From positions 64,001-77,092 of the forward strand of contig CAJNDS010000742.1 in assembly GCA_905221605.1 (NCBI GenBank): a stretch of 13,092 nt of DNA, read 5' to 3'. Under the pieces are notes generated by a model. It had not been told where the DNA came from and ran no database searches. It saw only the letters and a list, made by a program, of their open reading frames with translations. Below are positions 8,316-13,092 of the stretch, one piece after another (the first letter of the stretch is position 1; the number at the start of each line of letters is the position of its first letter). A program made the position numbers and the translations under genes. The stretch is from Symbiodinium natans. Taxonomy: Eukaryota > Sar > Dinophyceae > Suessiales > Symbiodiniaceae.

Positions 8316-9548
8316 TCAACAAAATCCATCAACCTCAAAGCTCCGATCACAAATAAAGGCACAACTCTGACATGACGTTGCCGGGGTTACAGCTCTTGCA
8401 GTCGGTGCGGGCGCAGTGTACAAGTCGCTCCTGGGAGGGGCCCAGTCATAGGGGCCGGTTCTCCAGGAGTCAGAACGATCATACCGGTCATAACGATCAT
8501 AGCGCTTGTCCCACGAGCCTTTGCTGCCACGGGCTTTCGTCTTGCCCTTGCCCTTGCCCTTGCCTTCCCACTGAAGGCGCTGCGCGCGGCCGAACTTCTC
8601 CACGGGGGCATACTCCTTCGAAACAGCGTCCTGGAGGGCCTGGTTGTCGAGGATGATTTCCTCCGTGATGGCCTTGAAAGTCTGCTTGGCCCTCAGCGCG
8701 AGAGCAATTCGCCATGACGTGGTTTCCCAATAAACTCGCAACTGCTCAAGCTTGTGTGATCTGGAACGCACTTGCTTTTCAAACCAGTCGAAATACCGCT
8801 CGACAGCAGCCTCACTCCCCAGCTCCACTAAGATCATGAGAAGGCGGATGGACTCCAAGCAATCTATGAAAGCAAGCACGCTCTTTGGTTGCCACGGCAT
8901 CTCACCCTCAGTTTCGATCTGGTAGTCGGCGTTGAGAGTCAAGATGGCTGCCTGCGACTTGCTCTTTTTCTTCGCTGCGCTCAGGGGGTTGGGGTTTCCG
9001 GCAGCGTCGAAGTACTTTGACTGTACGATCTCATGCAAACCAATTGCTGTGTGGCTCTCGGTGCGCATCTCATGAACGACTCGTGCAATCACAGCTTCTG
9101 CACCTAAAAGTTTCTCCTGGGGAAATTTCCTCGCTTCGACACCGATCTTCACCGCCTCGAACTTGGCCACCTGCTGCTGCCAGTACCCGCTTGGAAGCTC
9201 TTTGGCTGACGACTTTGGAGCAGAGGTCGCTGCGACTGGCAATGACGACGTCGCTGACTGCTGGCCTGCAGGGTTGCACTCTTGATGACACTTGCGCCAT
9301 AGAAAACGAAGCTTGGCTTTGACGACAGGAATCTCAAGCTTGCCCAGTTTGATCTCGGAGCCACTGGGGAGGCGAAAGGTGGACGCGAGCGGCTCGACCA
9401 AGACCTCGTCAACTTCTTCCACCTTGTTGGCAATGGAGGCCAGGACTTCAATCGACTTTATATCCCGGCTGATGATGTACTGCTGCACATTGTCGGCCAA
9501 GCCGGCCTCGCGCATGCCCTGCATCAACGCAGGCGTCGCCTCGGCCAT
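8316..9548 (-). CDS. Gag-like protein without zinc finger (first of two gag ORFs)
   Basis: A 410-residue ORF from an ATG at 9548. Its N-terminus (GMREAGLADNVQQYI, then KSIEVLASIANKV) resembles in pattern the starts of the neighbouring recombinase and second gag. The middle (FPQEKLLGAEAVIARVVHEM, about 143-162) is the kind of block I know from dinoflagellate retroelement gag proteins; this is memory, not a search. Residues 329-347 are GKGKGKGK and basic, followed by RYD repeats from a 9-bp DNA repeat, an RNA-binding-type tail. From residue 371 to 395 the sequence is read from the inverted 73-bp copy at 8365-8437, so the original C-terminus, perhaps with a zinc knuckle, seems replaced; the last 15 residues look random. 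Not in frame with the next gag. Confidence 0.7.
   Translation of the reverse strand: MAEATPALMQGMREAGLADNVQQYIISRDIKSIEVLASIANKVEEVDEVLVEPLASTFRLPSGSEIKLGKLEIPVVKAKLRFLWRKCHQECNPAGQQSATSSLPVAATSAPKSSAKELPSGYWQQQVAKFEAVKIGVEARKFPQEKLLGAEAVIARVVHEMRTESHTAIGLHEIVQSKYFDAAGNPNPLSAAKKKSKSQAAILTLNADYQIETEGEMPWQPKSVLAFIDCLESIRLLMILVELGSEAAVERYFDWFEKQVRSRSHKLEQLRVYWETTSWRIALALRAKQTFKAITEEIILDNQALQDAVSKEYAPVEKFGRAQRLQWEGKGKGKGKTKARGSKGSWDKRYDRYDRYDRSDSWRTGPYDWAPPRSDLYTAPAPTARAVTPATSCQSCAFICDRSFEVDGFC
8365..8437 (+). repeat. Perfect 73-bp inverted repeat, right arm
   Basis: Exact reverse complement of 7790-7862. It replaces the C-terminal end of the first gag-like ORF (residues about 371-395), where its reading (PPRSDLYTAPAPTARAV) looks unlike a native continuation. 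This is probably the derived copy. Perfect identity implies a recent event or ongoing gene conversion. Confidence 0.95.
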
Positions 9549-9592
9549 GACCTGTGTCAGACTTGCAGCTACCTCTTACCTTACTACACGCG

Positions 9593-9614
9593 CTTGCTCA
9601 AGCAAAAACTACGG
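9593..9614 (-). other. Possible degraded spliced-leader relic upstream of gag
   Basis: Read on the gag sense strand, this 22-base stretch begins CCGTAG, contains TTTTTG and ends CAAG, matching the outline of the 22-base dinoflagellate spliced leader with several differences in the middle. It is in the orientation and place (45 bases before the ATG) expected if a trans-spliced mRNA had been reverse-transcribed back into DNA. The inner part GCTTGAGCAAGC is itself a palindrome, and a chance match is possible. Confidence 0.25.
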
Positions 9615-9773
9615 CGCACAACGACACCACCACATGCACTTCCATTGGACATGACGCAGACGCGCAACTCCACCAAGGTCGCAGAGCTCCGCGCGCAGTG
9701 ACTAGCCCTCCACCAAGATGCACCCACGCAGATAGATGCTTCCCTGCTGTCCATCATAATTGCATATATCTCT

Positions 9774-9790
9774 AGCGCGCGGGCGGCGCC
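9774..9790 (-). repeat. Mini-hairpin 1 (loop CGCCCGC on sense strand)
   Basis: Sense strand GGCGC-CGCCCGC-GCGCT: five paired positions, the outer one G-U in RNA, around a 7-base loop. One of four of the same design. Confidence 0.75.
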
Positions 9791-9811
9791 AACGTCTGCC
9801 AAATAATCTAT

Positions 9812-9828
9812 AGCACACGGGCGGTGCT
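9812..9828 (-). repeat. Mini-hairpin 2 (covarying stem)
   Basis: Sense strand AGCAC-CGCCCGT-GTGCT: the loop is as in the others, but the fourth stem pair is A-U instead of G-C, changed on both sides. The perfect 5-bp stem is kept. Confidence 0.8.
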
Positions 9829-9932
9829 CAACTCAACCTATAGAACAGAAGCAAAGAACCTGCAACTTGCACACAAGCCGCAAAGGGACCCTGCGCTCCA
9901 ACTTCTTTGCGCACAAGCTCTCACACACATCC

Positions 9933-9949
9933 AGCGCTCGGGCGGCGCT
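9933..9949 (-). repeat. Mini-hairpin 3
   Basis: Sense strand AGCGC-CGCCCGA-GCGCT, a perfect 5-bp stem with the conserved CGCCCG loop; outer pair A-U. Confidence 0.8.
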
Positions 9950-9963
9950 ATGTTACAGGCTCG

Positions 9964-9980
9964 GGCGCACGGGCGGCGCC
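9964..9980 (-). repeat. Mini-hairpin 4, just after the recombinase stop
   Basis: Sense strand GGCGC-CGCCCGT-GCGCC, a perfect 5-bp stem; outer pair G-C. It lies 5 bases beyond the recombinase stop codon. Confidence 0.8.
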
Positions 9981-9985
9981 AGCTC

Positions 9986-11656
9986 TCAGCCTTCGCTCTT
10001 GCTGCCAGATGAACTTGACTCGGAGGACGTCGCAGACGCTGAGTTTTCAGATTCACTGTTGTCACTGGCATCCGGCGCACATGTCGGAAAACAGCGGCGG
10101 CAGCGGACCGCTGGGTGATCCTCTCCAGCTCGCACGAAAGCAGCGCAACCATACCTCCAGCAACCACAAGCCGTAGTCCATTGAATCGGGAGCTTGTCCA
10201 ATTCATGTGGGTCCCTGGCATGCGCCCTCTTTCCAACTACTAACAACGGTCGGGCCTGCAAGGCTTCGATCTGCGCCGAAAGGATTTCCAATTGCTTGAC
10301 GAACTCGGCTGCTTGGTCCTTCGCCGTGCCCGAGCCACCATCACGCTTTGCCGGCTTCGACAACATGCCAACAGGGCGGCCCATTGCCGCTTGCTCGTCT
10401 CCAAAAATGCTGCACTCCAACGCAGCTTCTTGCACATACCTTTCGACACTACGGCTACCCCACCTACCGAGCAGCATGACGGTGGGCAGCGGGACGAAGC
10501 GTCTGGCAAGGAACTGCGCGCCGGAGACGCGCAGCACGTGGCCCCCAAAGCGCTCAACAGAGGACTGTCCTGGCGCTCCAGCGCGTCGCAGTGCAACGTG
10601 GCTATCTGCAAGCACCTTCCGGATCAACGCAATAGACTCCTGCTTGGTCAGCTCGTCTCCATGGGCACTGACAAACAATGGGGCCTCCGGGTTCTTTGGG
10701 CGAATCTTCTCGAAGGCCAAAGCCGTGTGAAACGGGCACAAGTGCGCAGGGACATATGAGCAATAGCACTGATGTTTCCGTTGTACTAAATTGCCCTGCT
10801 GGTCAGTTTTGCTAGATGCCAGGGTAAAAGCCACTTCTTGCCTTTCAACATCGACGGTGAAATGCTTGTTTCGGACGGCGGCAATCTCGATCTCTCTCAT
10901 CAAGAACCAACACCCCAAAATAACAACTGTCACGGCCTGTCTCTTGGCCGTAGGAACTTGGTCTGAAGGGAGCGGCAACACTAGGTCCTCAACACGAAAC
11001 CCGTCCTTGAGCGCAGGACCGCCAAGCCCACGTTCTATTGACCGAATGGCACCCCTCATCTTGAGCAGGACTTCCGGTGGCACTTCTGCTTTCATCTGGA
11101 GAACATGCTCACGCCGGGCACTGGCGAAATATTGCCTGGCTGAGCGATATCCACCTTCCTTCAGGGATGCGGAAACCTTCTCCACGCCATCCACCGTCAA
11201 TGGAAGAGCCGGAATGCCCCACGCCTCGCAAACTTTGCTCCAGGTCTTCCATCGAGCCTGTTGCGGCTTCTGGTTGCTCGGGGCCCACAAATCCCGGTTG
11301 AATCGATTGAGTGTCTCTTGCCGTGCGGCTGGGCAGGCAGACGCCAAGGCTTTGGAAAGGGATCCTGCTCTAGACGGCCTCGCAACATGAAGGTCCGTCC
11401 TCCGCACCTTTGTCGGCGGTGCCTCCACTGCAGCCTGTCGCGCTGCATCGGGGACTCTTTCGGGGCCAAGCGCAAATACCAGCGCTGCCTGGATCGCCGT
11501 CGACAGCTCGGGCGGCAGTCGGCTTGACATTAGGGCACCCATTGCCCCGCTCACGCTACGCACTCCCTGCTCTTCAAGCTGCGGCAAGAACTCTGGGTCT
11601 ACTCCGGCCTCGACAATAGCCAGCGATAGGCCAGCAAAGGTGTCCGGGTAGTCCAT
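9986..11656 (-). CDS. Tyrosine recombinase of DIRS-like retroelement, apparently intact
   Basis: DNA breaking-rejoining enzyme that would integrate the element cDNA through a covalent phosphotyrosine link. I start at the ATG at 11656 (556 codons); the frame is open a little further up. Residues about 125-230 (LNRFNRDLW to LGGPALKDGF) form the helical core-binding domain. The catalytic set is complete: R254 (FLMREIEIA), K283 (ASSKTDQQGN), H373 and R376 (FGGHVLRVSG), W399 (LLGRWGSRS, in the His/Trp position) and nucleophile Y407 (VERYVQEA), 34 residues after the His as usual. A Cys cluster follows (C497, C499, C504, C519-X2-C522), possibly a zinc ribbon, then a Ser/Asp/Glu-rich acidic tail. No stop or shift is visible over 1.67 kb, unlike pol. 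It lies upstream of gag on the same strand; in described DIRS elements it usually follows or overlaps RT. It could instead be a separate or domesticated gene. Confidence 0.85.
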   Translation of the reverse strand: MDYPDTFAGLSLAIVEAGVDPEFLPQLEEQGVRSVSGAMGALMSSRLPPELSTAIQAALVFALGPERVPDAARQAAVEAPPTKVRRTDLHVARPSRAGSLSKALASACPAARQETLNRFNRDLWAPSNQKPQQARWKTWSKVCEAWGIPALPLTVDGVEKVSASLKEGGYRSARQYFASARREHVLQMKAEVPPEVLLKMRGAIRSIERGLGGPALKDGFRVEDLVLPLPSDQVPTAKRQAVTVVILGCWFLMREIEIAAVRNKHFTVDVERQEVAFTLASSKTDQQGNLVQRKHQCYCSYVPAHLCPFHTALAFEKIRPKNPEAPLFVSAHGDELTKQESIALIRKVLADSHVALRRAGAPGQSSVERFGGHVLRVSGAQFLARRFVPLPTVMLLGRWGSRSVERYVQEAALECSIFGDEQAAMGRPVGMLSKPAKRDGGSGTAKDQAAEFVKQLEILSAQIEALQARPLLVVGKRAHARDPHELDKLPIQWTTACGCWRYGCAAFVRAGEDHPAVRCRRCFPTCAPDASDNSESENSASATSSESSSSGSKSEG

Positions 11657-12322
11657 GTTTGTCGCACTCGCCACTGTCTACTCTACTCTTCTCTTGCCAT
11701 CTGGGCCCGCAAAGACAAAGAATAGAATTACAACCTCAGGTCGCAAGAGCAGAGAAGACGCAAACTTGCCAACTAGCCTACATGCGCAAGTCCCTAAATT
11801 GTTACTCGTCTTTGTCGGCCCTGGGTTCCACGAAGCTCCACACAACGTCACGCACTCTGATGTAGATGAGCGCCAGCGACAGCTTTGTCAGCGGCACAAG
11901 AAGGACAACGCAATCAAGCGAAAACGGCCCTTGCACGAGATTGGGCAAAACTTTTCGAAATTTCTGGGCTACACGCACAGAGAACCTGCATGACTCTGCG
12001 CACACACGCACACAATGCTCGCAACATGTCATTCCGTGCACTTCGTGCACTACACAACAAAGATCACTGTGCTTCAGCCACACAGCTTCAAGCATAAACA
12101 TGCCTCATTGTCCGGCCACTTCGCACTGCCACGCGACAATCACCGCAAACCACCACTTACCAAAAGCACTTAGCAAAAGCGACGCAGCAAAGACGAGCCC
12201 CCCGTACGCAACACGTGACCTCCCCCGTCAAGCAAGAGAGAGAGACAACCTACCCAAACAAGGGATTCTATCGGATCCCTCTTTTCGCCCCTCCGGTTCC
12301 CTCCGGTTCGACCCGCAGCATC
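11657..12322. other. Intergenic stretch upstream of the recombinase
   Basis: No gene recognised. On the sense strand a pyrimidine-rich run (attctattctttgtctttg) ends in CCCAG at 11702-11701, 44 bases before the recombinase ATG. It is a plausible acceptor for spliced-leader trans-splicing, but untested. The segment also holds the diverged GTGCAC repeat (12025-12051), a short GA run (12230-12242), and a cctccggttc tandem at about 12290-12310. It may include introns or missing exons of the fragment to its right. Confidence 0.45.
12025..12051 (+). repeat. Diverged third copy of the GTGCAC repeat
   Basis: Shares CATGTCATT, then CGTGCAC, a 3-4 base gap and GTGCACT with 358-383. It is in the same orientation as the two left-hand copies but on the other side of the retroelement genes. 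Confidence 0.4.
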
Positions 12323-12419
12323 CTGTTTGCAGCGCCACGACCATCCATACAAGCAGTCTTTGTCACACACCACAGATGCCAGGCTCAGGTCAATCCGTTG
12401 AGCATCACTCCAACGCAAA
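12323..12419 (-). pseudogene. Second recombinase-like gene, exon with LRWSDA motif (fragment)
   Basis: Sense sequence reads LRWSDAQRIDLSLASV and ends near GWSWRCKQ. LRWSDA matches the box that holds the first catalytic Arg in a family of recombinase-like proteins I know from dinoflagellates (Arg, two residues, acidic). The exon seems to start right after TAG at 12421-12420; joined to the upstream exon it completes a Pro codon and keeps the family spacing C-x-L-x-M-x4-LRW. The downstream end is unclear: CAG followed by GA at about 12323 would be a non-canonical donor of the type reported in dinoflagellates. No later exon with His-x-x-Arg or Tyr was found, so the gene is incomplete here. An alternative is that the reading simply continues upstream as an unspliced frame from about 12490. 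Confidence 0.45.
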
Positions 12420-12656
12420 CTACCAAAGATCTCAAGCTCCCGAGGGCATTGCCGCACAACCTTCAACATCCAGCTGAGGTCGCTGAACAATCATCCCCGG
12501 GTGGGAGGGTGGGAACAAAACAACTGCAGGGACCCTGCAAGAACCGCGGTAACCCGCTTTCCGGCGAGCAATGACACTCGCGCCACACACTAGCATGAAC
12601 TGCTATATAAACGCTGTGTCCAAGTCAAGCGCAGAGTAGGGACGCTCAACACTCAC
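12420..12656 (-). other. Putative GT-AG intron (237 bp)
   Basis: Starts with the strong donor GTGAGT (12656-12651) immediately after CC, and ends in TAG at 12422-12420. The first exon would otherwise stop at TGA within GTGAGT. Phase and family spacing both fit the join. The C-rich strand of a G-quadruplex motif (12499-12513) lies inside. Confidence 0.4.
12499..12513 (+). other. Tight G-quadruplex motif
   Basis: GGGTGGGAGGGTGGG on the plus strand, followed by AACAAAACAACTG, similar to the flank of the motif at 2159-2173. It lies within the putative intron. Confidence 0.75.
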
Positions 12657-13012
12657 GGATCCCACTTCATGCCCAACGTGCACCCCGCAAGAAAACATAA
12701 AATTAGCCATAAGTCATCCTCTGCGGCAGAAGAGCAAGCTTTCTCCAGATTCTTGACCATCTGAAGGGAAAGCGGGATGGCTTCACGCGTGTGGCCTTTC
12801 TGCCACTTGTCCCGGGATGACCAAACCCGAACCAACGAGCAATCAAGCGATTGCCGCAAACACTTCAACTCAAGCTTCCACGCAACAAAACGCATCGCCG
12901 ACAAAACACCCATCCCTGGCTTACTCGACCTTTGCCGCGGTCCATACAAGCACCACTGGCCAGAGCTTCGAGGAAGTCGAGAACCTGAGCAAGACTAGGA
13001 GCTCCCACTGAC
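12657..13012 (-). pseudogene. Second recombinase-like gene, core-binding part (frameshifted fragment)
   Basis: Two frames carry the sense. From about 13012 (after a pyrimidine-rich run ending in CAG, a possible acceptor) the first reads APSLAQVLDFLEALASGAC. From about 12910 the second reads GVLSAMRFVAWKLELKCL, then REAIPLSLQMVKNLEKAC and LILCFLAGCTLGMKWDP up to the putative donor at 12656. This pattern (SA-x-RF-x-A, then PLSL and LE, then a hydrophobic helix before the Arg box) fits the core-binding domain and first catalytic helix of a tyrosine recombinase. It is distant from the intact recombinase at 9986-11656. The frame change near 12900-12920 has no intron-sized gap, so an indel is likely. 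The gene is on the same strand as the retroelement, and its start lies beyond the window edge. Confidence 0.45.
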
Positions 13013-13092
13013 CAACCCAGTGGGAAACAAAACTCCATCCACCGGCGCCATCCACTAAGATGTTTCCGAAGTGTGGACGCAGCCCTGTCTTC

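Larger units (their letters stand above)
9549..9985. other. Spacer between recombinase and first gag
   Basis: The 437-bp interval holds no gene. It carries four hairpins of one kind (9774-9980), a spliced-leader-like 22-mer 45 bp before the gag ATG, and two ctccaccaag motifs (about 9668 and 9710). Confidence 0.7.

Noticed and set aside
10791-11390. Long plus-strand ORF opposite the recombinase
   Set aside because: It mirrors the intact recombinase frame; its own translation is Ser/Arg-rich with no motif.
11500-11516. GCTCGGGCGGC resembling the spacer hairpins
   Set aside because: The stem is only 2 bp and the bases are explained by recombinase codons (PPELS).
1-13092. Bacterial or phage island (integrase plus RT, as in retrons or diversity-generating elements)
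   Set aside because: Zinc-knuckle gag, DIRS-type RNase H, a likely GT-AG intron, and no Shine-Dalgarno or operon spacing point to a eukaryotic retroelement. No template/variable repeat pair or retron RNA was seen.
1-13092. CRISPR array
   Set aside because: No regularly spaced short repeats of any kind. The repeated hairpins are irregularly spaced and vary in sequence.

Overview
The window looks like nuclear DNA of a dinoflagellate, of the Symbiodiniaceae/Suessiales kind. The evidence is indirect. The recognisable coding segments match protein families I know from dinoflagellate genomes: a tyrosine recombinase ending in a Cys cluster, gag-like proteins with Gly-Lys-rich linkers, a CCCH finger and a CCHC knuckle, and a reverse transcriptase with an FVDD box. 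There are also stretches resembling the dinoflagellate spliced leader. All credible coding lies on the minus strand, and the plus strand is A+C-rich almost throughout. I see no bacterial operon structure, ribosome-binding sites, rRNA, tRNA or CRISPR array.

The core (about 11,656 down to 4,266) is a stack of retroelement genes of the tyrosine-recombinase (DIRS/Ngaro-like) type, read right to left. In transcription order: an apparently intact tyrosine recombinase (11656-9986); a 437-bp spacer with four small hairpins whose stems covary around a constant loop; a gag-like ORF without a zinc finger (9548-8316); a second gag-like ORF ending in CCCH plus CCHC zinc motifs (8206-7106); then pol, which is broken. 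The first part of pol continues in the gag frame after two in-frame stops. The RT catalytic domain follows after a +1 shift, a connector lies in a third frame, and the RNase H domain (ending at 4266) follows a further shift. Motif residues are present in both RT and RNase H.

Flanks. Left (1-4265): no convincing gene, but a 23-bp exact repeat pair, a 79-bp direct repeat pair just past the RNase H stop, and three tight G-quadruplex motifs. Right (12,323-13,012): pieces of a second, different recombinase-like gene (LRWSDA motif) with a well-fitting GT-AG intron and one frame break, cut by the window edge or decayed.

How the parts fit: gag would coat the RNA, RT and RNase H would make cDNA, and the recombinase would integrate it without target cleavage by a DDE integrase, which is absent, as is an aspartic protease. 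Recombinase and first gag are open while pol is broken, and a 73-bp perfect inverted repeat joins the two gag ORFs. I therefore favour a composite or rearranged locus over one working element. The most notable signals are the covarying hairpins, the inverted repeat, the recombinase-first gene order and the two unlike gag ORFs in tandem.
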